NCBI GenBank assembly: GCA_016213945.1
Contig: JACQZF010000074.1
Span: forward strand, 1-37,606
Direction of reading: 5' to 3'
Length of the DNA: 37,606 nucleotides
Source of the DNA: Nitrospirota bacterium
GTDB lineage: Bacteria; Nitrospirota; Thermodesulfovibrionia; UBA6902
Under the pieces are notes generated by a model. The model was not told the DNA's origin, did no database searches, and saw only the letters and a program-made list of their open reading frames with translations. Position numbers and translations under genes: made by a program. Shown piece after piece: positions 9,901 through 16,323 of this stretch. Each line of letters opens with the position of its first letter. Positions within the stretch are counted from its first letter, which is position 1.

Positions 9901-12855
9901 ACAACGCCCGGGACTGTTTATATCAAATACAGCAATCAGGACAATGGCAATCTCTATATTGACGCGGGATTAACGGACGCAAACGGAAACGCAAACAGGA
10001 CCTCCGCTGATTCAATAGTCTTTTCCCCGATCAACTTCGGGACTACTGTGTCTGTTACTTTTGACACCCTTACAACGGATGGACTGACGGCAATGCTTCC
10101 CGGAAGTCTGCCGGAACTGAGGCTCAATCCTGACATTGACCAGCCGGAGACGTTTGTCATTCAGTCAAATACAGGCAATACAATAACAGTCGTGACCCCT
10201 AACGAACATGGGGTTAACTTCACCGAAATAGCAGGAACAGGCAAAAAGTATTCAGGCTATCACAAGTTCGATAACGTATTATTCAGGCGCGGCGGCAATC
10301 TGATGATCGGCGACTTATTTGAGGTCACGGATACAATGAATATTTCCGAGTATGGCATGCTGACCCACTATGACGCCACATCGAGCTTCATCTCCCGGCT
10401 GCACCTGACAGTGAAGAATCTTGTCATAGACTCGACAGGGCGCATTGACGTGACAGGCAGGGGATACATCGGAGGCAGAGGTTGGCATGAACAGGGATTC
10501 ACAGTTGGCAATGTTCATGGAGGTAGCGATGGAACAGGCGGCAGTTACGGAGGGCTTGCAACTGGTTATCAGGGCAGGGCTTCAAATCCATTGTACGGCA
10601 GCCTGACCAACCCTGTGGACCTTGGCAGCGGCGGCGGCAATTGGAGCGGTTCTGTTGGCGGTGACGGCGGCGGACTTATATTTATCAGTGCTAACAATAT
10701 AACGCTTGATGGCGCGATCATCTCTAACGGAGGCGAGAGCGACGGCTCTGCTGCAGGAGACGGCTCAGGCGGAACCGTGAATATTGTTACGGTAAATCTC
10801 TCCGGAAATGGAGACATTAAGGCAAACGGCGGCGGCAACGGAAACGGTTCAGGCGGCGGCGGTGGAAGGGTAGCAATCACATTTACAGGAGCGTTCACTC
10901 TGCCGGAACAGAATATCAGCGCTGTCGGCGGAACAGGATATTATGGCTCACCGGGCGGCAACGGAACTGTCTATCTGAACAGACATGGACAGGCAAACGG
11001 CGATCTCATAATTGACGGTTTCGGATATTCAACGCCGTCGGATACTTCGAGAATACCGGGCGGATATACATTTGACAATATTACTCTCAGGAACTCAGCG
11101 AGAGTAGTGGCTGATGAAGGAATTAATGTAACTAACAAACTGCTGCTTACCGGTAATTCTATCCTTACACACGCAAGCGGCCTTGAGAGCGGGCTTGTGA
11201 TCAACACAGCAATCATGCAGATTGATGCAGGAAGCTCAATAGATGTCATAGGCAGAGGATATTCAGGCGGTGTGGGATGGCATGAACAGGGACACACCTT
11301 AGGCAACATATATGCTGGAAGCGACGGCTCAGGCGGAAGCTATGGAGGCCTTGGAGCCGGTTATCAGGGAAGAGCTGCCGGTCTGGTGTACGGAGACGCT
11401 AAATGGCCTGACGAACTCGGCAGCGGCGGCGGTAACTGGGGCGGCAATGTTGGAGGTAATGGCGGAGGAAGAATTACGCTCAATGCTTCACAGCATGTTA
11501 CAGTGAACGGAATGATCAGTTCCAACGGCGGTGAGAGCCAAGGTTCTGCCGCAGGGGACGGCTCAGGCGGTTCGATATTGATCCAGACGCCAGAATTGTC
11601 AGGCAATGGGGCTATAACTGCAAACGGAGGCGGCAATGGCAGCGGCGTCGGCGGTGGCGGCGGAAGAGTAGCTGTTTATGCTGATCAGATCGATCCGGTC
11701 AGTAATTTTAACGGCCTTTACAACATAACCGCTTTTGGCGGCCGCGGTTATTCAGGATATGATGACAGGAAATCCAGCGCCGGGACAGTCTATATAAAAT
11801 ACTCCGGCGGAGAAGATATCATCTATATTGACAACAATGTTGTTGATGGCAATGGAAATCCTAACGGCACTTCCGCGGAATCCACTCCGTTGACGCCAGT
11901 TGGTTTTGGAATAACTGCGGTTGCAGGCGCAGACTCGCTCACCACAGACGGCCTGGTTGCTTCATTGAACGGCGGACTTACGGGCCTGAGGATAAATCCT
12001 GATGTCACACAGACAGAGTCGTTCAGGATACTCTCCAATTCAGGCAACTCAATAATAGTTGAGACGCCTAATGAAAACGGAGCGCACTTCAGTGACATTG
12101 CGGATGTCGGTAAAACGTACGCAGGCGCTTTCAGATTCGACAACGTGACATTCAGGCGCGGCGGAAATCTGATAATGGGAGATATACTTGAAGTGACGAA
12201 TACTATGGACATCGCAGAATACGGTATGCTGACGCATTATGATGCTACAACAAGTTTTACATCCCGACTTGACCTGACAGCAGGCAATCTGATCATTGAT
12301 GTAACGGGCCGGATAGATGTGACAGGCAGAGGCTACATCGGCGGACTCGGGTCGTATGAGCAGGGGCGCACATTGGGGAATGTCTATGGTTCATCTGGCG
12401 GCGCCGGCGGCGGATATGGAGGCACTGGAGGAGCTTATAGCGGCAGCTCAAATCCTGTTTACGGCAGCTTGACGAATCCTGTAGATCTCGGCAGCGGCGG
12501 CGGTGACTGGGGCGGTTATGACGGCGGAGACGGCGGCGGATTGATATTTATCAGGGCTAATAACATCAATGTTGATGGCGCAATTATCTCAAACGGCGGC
12601 GAAAGCGCAGGCTCTGCTGCCGGAGATGGCTCAGGCGGTACGGTGAACATCATTACTGGAAATCTTGCAGGTATTGGATCAATCAGTACAAGCGGCGGCG
12701 GCAATGGCAACGGTGTAGGCGGAGGCGGTGGAAGGATCGCCGTCATCTACAGTGATACCATGACGCTGCCTTCAATTAACATAACTTCTCTTGGCGGTGG
12801 CGGAACTTACGGGACCAGCGGCCAGAACGGGACTGTGTATCTGCAGCAGCAGTAA
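3934..12855 (+). CDS. Giant exported Ig-like / glycine-rich repeat protein (2973 aa)
   Basis: The N-terminus has a basic stretch, a hydrophobic core and an 'ASA'-type cleavage site near residue 38, indicating Sec export. Residues ~40-460 are beta-rich with no family I recognise. About 470-572 looks like an SbsA-type Ig domain ('DTPVTAFFSEEM'), followed by several Ig-like domains with 'DTTPP' linkers. Two BID_2-like bacterial Ig domains lie at about 972-1146. From residue ~1556 to the end there are five glycine-rich units with shared motifs such as 'LGSGGGNWSG' and 'SAAGDGSGG'. The protein stops right after the fifth unit with no LPxTG, PEP-CTERM, type IX or autotransporter signal visible. It is probably a secreted or surface adhesin/matrix protein; this is inference. 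No clear Shine-Dalgarno sequence precedes the chosen ATG. Confidence 0.85.
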   Translation: MNRYIKHIEKRNGRNSFVLLSLLLLSFVLLCNGIASAATTVTVTGPNGKASQTLPDAGGSFDLNIPLSKNAVNKLTVTAEDQHGQKASRELVITQVSLDSIVVSRVTSERLSTEQVKQLVAEGVINLDNPENFNVSQFDIVLTIAGNPVPISVPIAMPVGEEQVGWEVYKMPKGDDSGGAPHAPPDVPEIIVFEKSIPGPPGEPPISIPGVIIIEGRIKSLKEFYNVRLLLMNTSGIFTLQNVISSIEFPDGGLSKILPADGIVSFNDILPGDGGLPGQVEKEFIIRGDEIGNRRVKVNFGGNVAGPGIPEDAPIPFNGSAYTEVEVKGPPTFKVQVIHPDEVIKDVPYELKVDIQNTGDIAALYASLELDVGGAGRLVKCSSDATGNPVCEEIEGSDIRSFGDILPGQTVSEVFTIKPLMSGNISSCMAVADQNISLQVLVGSIGCLVGQFPPLRGVPDGIPTVTVLPLPNMTGLSIDTPVTAFFSEEMETSTINAGSFKVFDKGNNLIPSQIWFEKINNKTVAIWQVNNGGTNRLSPSTEYTIFLSKDIKDKDGNSIFNEWTSRFTTTGTGVDDTTPPVITLSVEFPVNPNFVLPGQIIKVNAYTADQGSGVSRIEARLKDLDIPGSLYTLIDQKSLFQGDKPPYIFSINSANLIPGHTYQFQGTAYDGMGNAQDATISLVIGAAADPPTITLPDDPALPVLQGISVSLTPQVTGGISEVRYYLDGSVTPYKTVNLSPFQASVSTLKLALGAHSVRAVAQDGLGQTGEDTYGFILAENINMPVINFGGLADGTQIITGDSLLVKGGAEDPTGIQSMNYYVDSTGGAPVYSGTAPIMLNTTGISIGAHKIYILATNNLGVSNDINNPDSYLEFSIVEPPPGLPPDAPAITSVSYPENGTVTLQGMTVASAKVNITNKNNGLLISINADGSGNFSGKIDASVGDVLSVVAYDLSTSKDPSAATEVTVMAPPVLLSIDASPAVMNFNAANQYQDITVTGHYDNGSTANLTSKAMFSSNKPYSASVSSSGRVVAQAHDDNPVIVTADVSGHTAQVSVTVTIITLTSISVDPANIDLTFIGQTQQLSVTGHYSNGTAQPLNSGITYVTGDPNVVTVNSSGLVTAKGDGSAQISVYLSGIASFAVNVNVNTANDTSPTAVILSPANGTVTERGNAVSVTVRAQDVIGGVTKVHLNVTGETTYSEIKQISPALLDTTQAVTFTISDQAAIGGTILINAWAEDTGGNTSVISSVTLIIADSTAPSVTITAPANQALFNYGDTVNISVSATDAVGVTQIRYETTGALTLSGSQAISPSSQSAGADFSFVIPFGVVNPDLTIRAYAMDAAGNERAAFPVDIIITSADITPPETVVTAVADPGASASTTVTYQVTSGLADLDHVELYFRRNGLGTFNRYTNADAGNPEGKYFPQNGDTGTLVFDSTKMGGDSSLEFYSIGVDKAGNREVVPAVADKTAVFNAGTVWTIINAPTVLGDGDATLDNKNLRITGATITVNGTHSFKNIELLSGSVLTHSDTTTSLEFNLNLSAWTLTIDSTSAVNVDGRGYTGGSGWHEYGRTVGNVYGSQDGAGGSYGGLGGGYNGHVPNNVYGFLTDPQELGSGGGNWSGNIGGDGGGLIKLNTINIVSDGLIQSNGGESQGSAAGDGSGGGININTQTISGSGGINANGGGNGNGVGGGGGRIAISNLDMSTMNQSNVKALGGFGYYGNGANGTVVFIQSNKAELVLTGQGPSSPWIDLTIPPGYVFDSVTFRDNARVIAHDPFTVTGKVLVTGNSILTQNTGNENGLVINAKVVQVDAGSSIDVTGKGYAGGTGWHESGRTLGNVYGALDGAGGSYGGIGSGYQGHASGPIYGDPKNPVYLGSGGGNWSGNAGGNGGGRITINASQALIVNGTVSSNGGESQGSAAGDGSGGSVLIHTSKLSGTGLITANGGGNGNGVGGGGGRVAVYCDYFDAVSNLNNLYNITAFGMAGYYDTRQTTPGTVYIKYSNQDNGNLYIDAGLTDANGNANRTSADSIVFSPINFGTTVSVTFDTLTTDGLTAMLPGSLPELRLNPDIDQPETFVIQSNTGNTITVVTPNEHGVNFTEIAGTGKKYSGYHKFDNVLFRRGGNLMIGDLFEVTDTMNISEYGMLTHYDATSSFISRLHLTVKNLVIDSTGRIDVTGRGYIGGRGWHEQGFTVGNVHGGSDGTGGSYGGLATGYQGRASNPLYGSLTNPVDLGSGGGNWSGSVGGDGGGLIFISANNITLDGAIISNGGESDGSAAGDGSGGTVNIVTVNLSGNGDIKANGGGNGNGSGGGGGRVAITFTGAFTLPEQNISAVGGTGYYGSPGGNGTVYLNRHGQANGDLIIDGFGYSTPSDTSRIPGGYTFDNITLRNSARVVADEGINVTNKLLLTGNSILTHASGLESGLVINTAIMQIDAGSSIDVIGRGYSGGVGWHEQGHTLGNIYAGSDGSGGSYGGLGAGYQGRAAGLVYGDAKWPDELGSGGGNWGGNVGGNGGGRITLNASQHVTVNGMISSNGGESQGSAAGDGSGGSILIQTPELSGNGAITANGGGNGSGVGGGGGRVAVYADQIDPVSNFNGLYNITAFGGRGYSGYDDRKSSAGTVYIKYSGGEDIIYIDNNVVDGNGNPNGTSAESTPLTPVGFGITAVAGADSLTTDGLVASLNGGLTGLRINPDVTQTESFRILSNSGNSIIVETPNENGAHFSDIADVGKTYAGAFRFDNVTFRRGGNLIMGDILEVTNTMDIAEYGMLTHYDATTSFTSRLDLTAGNLIIDVTGRIDVTGRGYIGGLGSYEQGRTLGNVYGSSGGAGGGYGGTGGAYSGSSNPVYGSLTNPVDLGSGGGDWGGYDGGDGGGLIFIRANNINVDGAIISNGGESAGSAAGDGSGGTVNIITGNLAGIGSISTSGGGNGNGVGGGGGRIAVIYSDTMTLPSINITSLGGGGTYGTSGQNGTVYLQQQ
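8599..12852 (+). repeat. Five glycine-rich units in alternating A-B-A-B-A order
   Basis: Units start at the G[RK]GY motif, at bases 8599, 9385, 10456, 11251 and 12325. Spacings alternate 786, 1071, 795 and 1074 bp, so the real repeat period is a pair of about 1860 bp. Odd units read 'GGDGGGLI' and even units 'GGNGGGRI' at the same position. After each even unit there is an extra ~95-residue segment with 'TTDGL', 'LRLNPD' and 'VxTPNE(H/N)G' motifs. This points to duplication of an A-B pair, with the last pair cut short. Confidence 0.85.
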
Positions 12856-12872
12856 GTATTCCGGTTAATAAA

Positions 12873-12901
12873 TTGACATCCTGAAGCCCTTCTGCTATTT
12901 T
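12873..12901 (+). promoter_or_regulatory. Sigma70-like promoter for the DUF3187 gene, apparently leaderless
   Basis: A TTGACA box (12873-12878) is separated by 17 bases from TATTTT (12896-12901). The ATG at 12909 begins 7 bases after the -10 box, so transcription would start at or next to the start codon. No Shine-Dalgarno sequence is present, which fits a leaderless mRNA. The spacing is seen directly; promoter activity is inferred. Confidence 0.55.
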
Positions 12902-12908
12902 AAACTCC

Positions 12909-13877
12909 ATGAAAAATACTGTGAGAATATTCTTCATGGTTATTGCATTTTTTCTTCTTTTTCAATCGATTACTTTTTCTTTTGAGGGCCCCTTCCAGGT
13001 AAAAAATCAGTATCCGATATTTCTTCACGCGGACCAGCCTTATCTTGAAAAGGCCGCAGTGGAAAATTCCATGTCATACAGCCTTTCACACTCAAGCACC
13101 TACACCGTGCAAAGTTCGGGACACTGGGACATTAACCTCGACCTGGAGATCACGGAATTGAATTTAAGATACAAGAGGATTGTAAAAGACTTTGCTGAAT
13201 TCGATCTGGATATCCCGGTCATGATTATCGGCGGCGGTTTCATGGACGGGTTTCTCGAAAATTACCACAGCGCATTCGGTTTTCCTGATTACGGAAGAAG
13301 CAACCGTCCGCACAATGAATTCCTTTATGAAGTTAAAAGAGACGGTCGCCTGATCGTTCAGGGCAAAAGCAGGACAAGGTTTGGCGACATCAGGCTTGCG
13401 GTCAAAAAACCGCTTGTCTCCCAAAACGGCTTTGACTTGAGCGTAAAAGGCGATGTCGAGCTGCCGGTTGGAAACGCCAAAACCGGTTTCGGCAACGGCA
13501 GCGTGGATACCGGGGTGTCCGTTCTCCTTGATAATAAAATCACAGACAGCATTATGACATACTTAAACCTCGGCGCGGTGTTCCCCGGTGACTTGAAAGG
13601 TCATGAGAAAATAGACCTGAAAAATTTTATTTACGGCGGCGCGGCAATTGAAGCTGATTTGGGAGACGGTTACGGTTTGCTGGCACAGGTGCTGGGGCAA
13701 GCTCCCATTTATCCTGAAACGGACCTGCTGGCCGTTGACAGGGAAGCCTGGCTCCTCGTCCTTGGCGGCAGGTACAAAACCGGGAAAAGGAGTTTCGATC
13801 TCTCCCTGACAGAGGACATAAATACGTCCGGCGCGCCGGATTTTATTTTGAACCTGACTTACAAGATGAATTTGTAG
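12909..13877 (+). CDS. DUF3187 family outer-membrane protein
   Basis: The 322-residue protein begins with a basic N-terminus and a long hydrophobic core ('MVIAFFLLFQSITFSF'), a typical Sec signal peptide. The mature part opens with 'GPFQVKNQYPIFLHADQPYLEKA', which resembles the DUF3187 family. The rest alternates amphipathic strands and ends in 'LNLTYKMNL', as expected for an outer-membrane beta barrel of about 12-14 strands. Mid-protein acidic and glycine turns ('GGGFMDGFLENYH', 'GDVELPVGNAKTGFG') resemble family loops. The molecular role of DUF3187 proteins is not known to me. It follows the giant surface protein but has its own promoter, so any partnership between them is only a positional guess. 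Confidence 0.8.
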   Translation: MKNTVRIFFMVIAFFLLFQSITFSFEGPFQVKNQYPIFLHADQPYLEKAAVENSMSYSLSHSSTYTVQSSGHWDINLDLEITELNLRYKRIVKDFAEFDLDIPVMIIGGGFMDGFLENYHSAFGFPDYGRSNRPHNEFLYEVKRDGRLIVQGKSRTRFGDIRLAVKKPLVSQNGFDLSVKGDVELPVGNAKTGFGNGSVDTGVSVLLDNKITDSIMTYLNLGAVFPGDLKGHEKIDLKNFIYGGAAIEADLGDGYGLLAQVLGQAPIYPETDLLAVDREAWLLVLGGRYKTGKRSFDLSLTEDINTSGAPDFILNLTYKMNL

Positions 13878-13933
13878 TGAAGAACCTGCAACAGAGACGC
13901 AGGACGTCCATTATTTGAAAGTTTATTTTTGGT

Positions 13934-13958
13934 GTCATTCCGGCTTGCCCGGAATGAC
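13934..13958. repeat. Minimal dispersed palindrome
   Basis: Arms GTCATTCCGG and CCGGAATGAC flank a 5-base loop. It lies 57 bases after the DUF3187 stop and may form a hairpin in the transcript. It is the shortest copy of the GTCATT...AATGAC family in the window. Confidence 0.75.
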
Positions 13959-13996
13959 AGAAATTTAAAACTGAGAGGGGTATTCAAGTCTTTATT

Positions 13997-14019
13997 TCTC
14001 CGTGTCCTCTGTGGTTAAA
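13997..14019. repeat. Dispersed 'ctccgtgtcctctgtggtt' repeat
   Basis: This segment matches the right arm of the element at 29825-29978 and ends about 9 bases before the start codon at 14028. The leader of the downstream gene is therefore made partly of repeat sequence. Confidence 0.5.
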
Positions 14020-14027
14020 TAGCTATC

Positions 14028-14390
14028 ATGAAAAATGAAAAACTGATCCATGACTGGATGGTTTCGTATCTGAAAGAAAAACTCTCGCGGGACTATAACG
14101 ATATCAAGATCAATCTTGAGGGTGAAAACAAAAGCGATTTCAAAGGCCATCATCCCGACGTGATTCTTGGAAACCACGGGCATATCCTCGCCCTTATGGA
14201 AGTTGAGACCGAAGGAAGTATCACCCCTGAAAAGGCGGATGAATGGAAGACCCTTTCCGCCCTCGGTGCTAAATTGATTGTAATGGTGCCAAGGCCTTCA
14301 AAGGCAAAAGTGATTGACCTCCTCTGGAAAAAAGGCATGGCTGATAAAGTATCAGTAGGAAGCTACGAGCTGACCGTAAATATGCCCTGA
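14028..14390 (+). CDS. Small hypothetical protein, possible PD-(D/E)XK nuclease-like fold
   Basis: I do not recognise this 120-residue protein as a named family. It begins with a helix, then shows 'HPDVILGNHGHILALMEVETEG' at about residues 41-62. The pattern PD, a short gap, then E-x-E on a hydrophobic strand resembles the core of PD-(D/E)XK nucleases, although the usual lysine is replaced by threonine. The next part ('WKTLSALGAKLIVMVP') fits the alternating strand-helix order of that fold. Its start lies just after a dispersed repeat and no strong ribosome site is visible. It could be an inactive fold member or something unrelated. Confidence 0.6.
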   Translation: MKNEKLIHDWMVSYLKEKLSRDYNDIKINLEGENKSDFKGHHPDVILGNHGHILALMEVETEGSITPEKADEWKTLSALGAKLIVMVPRPSKAKVIDLLWKKGMADKVSVGSYELTVNMP

Positions 14391-14433
14391 GTTATTCAGG
14401 ACTCCTGTGGTTTCTGCGTTCATTCGCGTCCAA

Positions 14434-14580
14434 CTAATATTTCAGAAACAGCGGCTTGTGCGGCTTCTTTTTTTTCTTTCGTTTCTTGCAGGGATGCCTG
14501 CACACCCTGCACCTCTCATCGCTGCACCACTGGCAGAAGTTACAATCAGGACAGGGGTTCTTTTTGGTTTTTTTCTTCAA
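14434..14580 (-). CDS. 48-residue Cys-rich, Lys-rich small protein (probable metal-binding)
   Basis: This gene is too short for ordinary ORF calling. It starts at a TTG whose bases overlap the TGA stop of the upstream hydrolase (TTGA), with GAAGGA a few bases before as a ribosome site. This suggests translational coupling. The protein reads KKKTKKNPCPDCNFCQWC at the start. Seven cysteines lie at positions 10, 13, 16, 19, 24, 27 and 31, spaced CxxCxxCxxC-x4-CxxCxxxC. A Lys-rich stretch (KKRKKKKK) follows. Regular Cys spacing over ~22 residues argues against chance. It may bind zinc or an Fe-S cluster and nucleic acid; the function is not known. Confidence 0.65.
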   Translation of the reverse strand: MKKKTKKNPCPDCNFCQWCSDERCRVCRHPCKKRKKKKKPHKPLFLKY

Positions 14581-15572
14581 ATTCCTTCAAGCGCCTCAAT
14601 AGTATTGCTGATAACTTTTTTGTGCCATAGAATCGCAACATGATTTGCCGGCACATTATAATGATTCGCTGCCCACGGGAGCACGGAGCTTTTTGCGGAA
14701 ACCAGGACATCGCCTTTCCCCGAGGTTATTTCTTCAGGAAGCACGGAAGGAGGAAAAACCTGCAGCAATGAGTCCGGCACTGACATGAACGGCCTCGGAT
14801 ACGATTTCCCGTCCCGCGTTTCCCATTTGTAAACTATAAACAACCGCGTCTTTGTCCCTCCAAAGGACAAATATTTAACGCTGTCAACAGGAACGTCATT
14901 GAGGGTCTTAAAAAAGTCTGAATCAGGCAAAAGCTCTCTCGTGGCCTGGCCCTCAATAAGTTCATTGAATCTCCTGATAACTTCGGAGACGGTGCCGTGC
15001 GTGTCCTTTGGCAGGGCAACCTTGAGAACTGCTGATATAGGTTTCAGATATTTTCCCAGAAGCGCAAGCGAGCTGCCCTGATGGGGCGAAGAGATCGTGA
15101 TCAGTGCCTTTATTCCCGGCACCTTCCCTTCCATAAACTTTCTGGCAATCAGCCCGCCCCGGCTGTGGCCTATGAGCGCAATATGTCTTCGGGGAAAAAC
15201 CTCTTTCGCGAGTTTCACAACCTTCTTTAATTCTTCAGCGGCAACGCTTATTGGAGCAACAGGCCTTCTCTGGCTCCAGCATATTAGGTTGAAGCCCTTC
15301 ATTTTGAGGGCGTCCCATAAGTTGTCAACTTTTCCCGGAATGTCTCCTACCGTGAGTCTGCTGTTTAAGTACCCCCCCTTTTTTAAAGGGGGGCGTGGGG
15401 GGATTAATGGTTTAGGCCGTGTTGCGGCAAATATCTTCAGAGGGAAATTATTTGCAAACATCTTCGTCTCAAGAGGATTAAGCCAGATATTTTTATTCAT
15501 GCTGAGGCCGTGTATAAAGATCACAGCAGGACTGTCCGGTCTGCCTTTATGAAGGGTTGCGTCTAATTCCAT
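14577..15572 (-). CDS. Lipase-like alpha/beta hydrolase
   Basis: The N-terminus 'PAVIFIHGLSMNKNIW' carries the oxyanion HG motif of alpha/beta hydrolases. 'ALIGHSRGGLIARKF' is the GxSxG nucleophile elbow, with Ser as nucleophile. 'ITISSPHQGSSLALLGKYL' resembles PGAP1-like and triacylglycerol lipases. A C-terminal 'NHVAILWHKKV' may supply the catalytic His. I chose the ATG at 15572; a TTG five codons upstream (15587) is also possible. Residues just after 'IFAATRPK' contain 'PPRPPLKKGG', which is a translated dispersed DNA repeat inserted in frame. The 3' end overlaps the small Cys-rich gene. No signal peptide is visible, so a cytoplasmic esterase or lipase is most likely; the substrate is unknown. 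Confidence 0.8.
   Translation of the reverse strand: MELDATLHKGRPDSPAVIFIHGLSMNKNIWLNPLETKMFANNFPLKIFAATRPKPLIPPRPPLKKGGYLNSRLTVGDIPGKVDNLWDALKMKGFNLICWSQRRPVAPISVAAEELKKVVKLAKEVFPRRHIALIGHSRGGLIARKFMEGKVPGIKALITISSPHQGSSLALLGKYLKPISAVLKVALPKDTHGTVSEVIRRFNELIEGQATRELLPDSDFFKTLNDVPVDSVKYLSFGGTKTRLFIVYKWETRDGKSYPRPFMSVPDSLLQVFPPSVLPEEITSGKGDVLVSAKSSVLPWAANHYNVPANHVAILWHKKVISNTIEALEGI
15371..15402. repeat. In-frame dispersed C-run/G-run repeat within the hydrolase gene
   Basis: A run of seven C, a T/A centre and two G-runs form an imperfect hairpin. On the minus strand it codes for 'PPRPPLKKGG'. A related, weaker sequence lies at about 23199-23230 between genes. Confidence 0.6.
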
Positions 15573-15595
15573 TTTAACTGTCCGCAAATTTCGCA

Positions 15596-15648
15596 GATGG
15601 CACAGATTAGAAAAAGATCTCGTATCTCTGTGTTATCTGTGGATGATC
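15596..15648. repeat. Dispersed imperfect palindrome between hydrolase and dCMP deaminase
   Basis: 'cgcagatggcacagat' pairs imperfectly with 'atctctgtgttatctgtgg'. The element supplies the final codons and stop of the dCMP deaminase gene (15633) and abuts the hydrolase start region. Confidence 0.5.
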
Positions 15649-16070
15649 AACTTGGCAATCGCTCCGTCATTGTTTAAATACACAACCTCTGAGATCTGCG
15701 CGTTTCTGATCATCCGGTCACACAGCTTACACGGGCTGCCGTTGGCAAAACTCTCGTCATCTTCAAAACCCGCGATGTAAATCACCGCGCCTTTCATTCT
15801 GTCGGGTGGGCCGTTGATGATCGCGTTCTGCTCGGCATGCACCGCTTCGCACAATTCGTATCTCTCCCCTGACGGGATGTTGAGTTCTTTTCTTTTGCAC
15901 TTTCCAAGGTCTACGCAATTCGCAATTCCCCTTGGCGAACCGTTATAACCTGTGCTGACGATTACCCTGTCTTTTACGATGACCGCGCCGTATTTCCTGC
16001 GCAGGCATGTAGACCTCGAGGAAACAACCTTTGCAATCTCTATGAAATAATTGTCCCAGTCAGGGCGCAT
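15633..16070 (-). CDS. dCMP deaminase
   Basis: This is a zinc-dependent deaminase that converts dCMP to dUMP for thymidylate synthesis. The N-terminal 'MRPDWDNYFIEIAKVVSSRSTC' and 'GYNGSPRG' motifs are typical of the ComEB/dCMP deaminase family. 'HAEQNAI' supplies the zinc ligand His and catalytic Glu, and 'PCKLC' supplies the two Cys ligands. The length of 145 residues is normal. An upstream GAGG lies about 10 bases before the ATG. The last few codons, including the TAA, run into a dispersed repeat, so the C-terminus may have been altered by repeat insertion without loss of the catalytic core. Confidence 0.92.
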   Translation of the reverse strand: MRPDWDNYFIEIAKVVSSRSTCLRRKYGAVIVKDRVIVSTGYNGSPRGIANCVDLGKCKRKELNIPSGERYELCEAVHAEQNAIINGPPDRMKGAVIYIAGFEDDESFANGSPCKLCDRMIRNAQISEVVYLNNDGAIAKLIIHR

Positions 16071-16097
16071 ATCGATACCTCACGTTTTTATTTTAAC

Positions 16098-16269
16098 TTA
16101 TTGTTTGTCCATAAACTCAAACATTGAACTGTCATTCCCGTGCCTAAAGCACCTACTGTTAGTAGTTTGTTGAGCGGGAATCCAGTCTCTTTACTAAGTC
16201 CTGGATGCCCGATTACTGACTTCGGGCATGACGAACATAATACAAAGCCAGTTTATGGACAGACTCTAA
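16098..16269. mobile_element. MITE-like element with terminal inverted repeats enclosing a dispersed palindrome
   Basis: The left end contains GTTTGTCCATAAACT (16103-16117). The right end contains the complement of GTCTGTCCATAAACT (16250-16264), a 14/15 match. The similarity extends outward to a TTA/TAA at each end. The right end closely resembles the sequence at 37469, where a PP2C gene is interrupted. Inside lies a copy of the GTCATT...ATGAC palindrome family (16131-16232). No ORF is present, so it would need a transposase supplied in trans. Confidence 0.5.
16131..16232. repeat. Dispersed palindrome, long form
   Basis: It starts GTCATTCCCG and ends CGGGCATGAC, with inner 'gcgggaatccagt' and 'ctggatgcccgatt' blocks shared with the copies at 18477 and 20826. 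These inner blocks form a second, nested hairpin. Confidence 0.7.
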
Positions 16270-16323
16270 CTAATCTTCATCTTATGCTTCGCGGCAATCA
16301 TAAATTATAACAAAGAGGACAAA

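Noticed and set aside
10569-10898. Minus-strand Pro-rich open frames (also at 11364-11636 and 12516-12746)
   Set aside because: They are antisense shadows of the glycine-rich repeats; GGC/GGA codons read backwards give Pro and Ala.
8599-12852. Regular repeats considered as a CRISPR array or satellite
   Set aside because: Units are hundreds of bases long, in frame and code for a conserved Gly-rich protein; there are no short identical repeats with unique spacers.
14407-14643. Plus-strand 78-residue frame
   Set aside because: It is antisense to the Cys-rich small gene and the hydrolase end; no motif.
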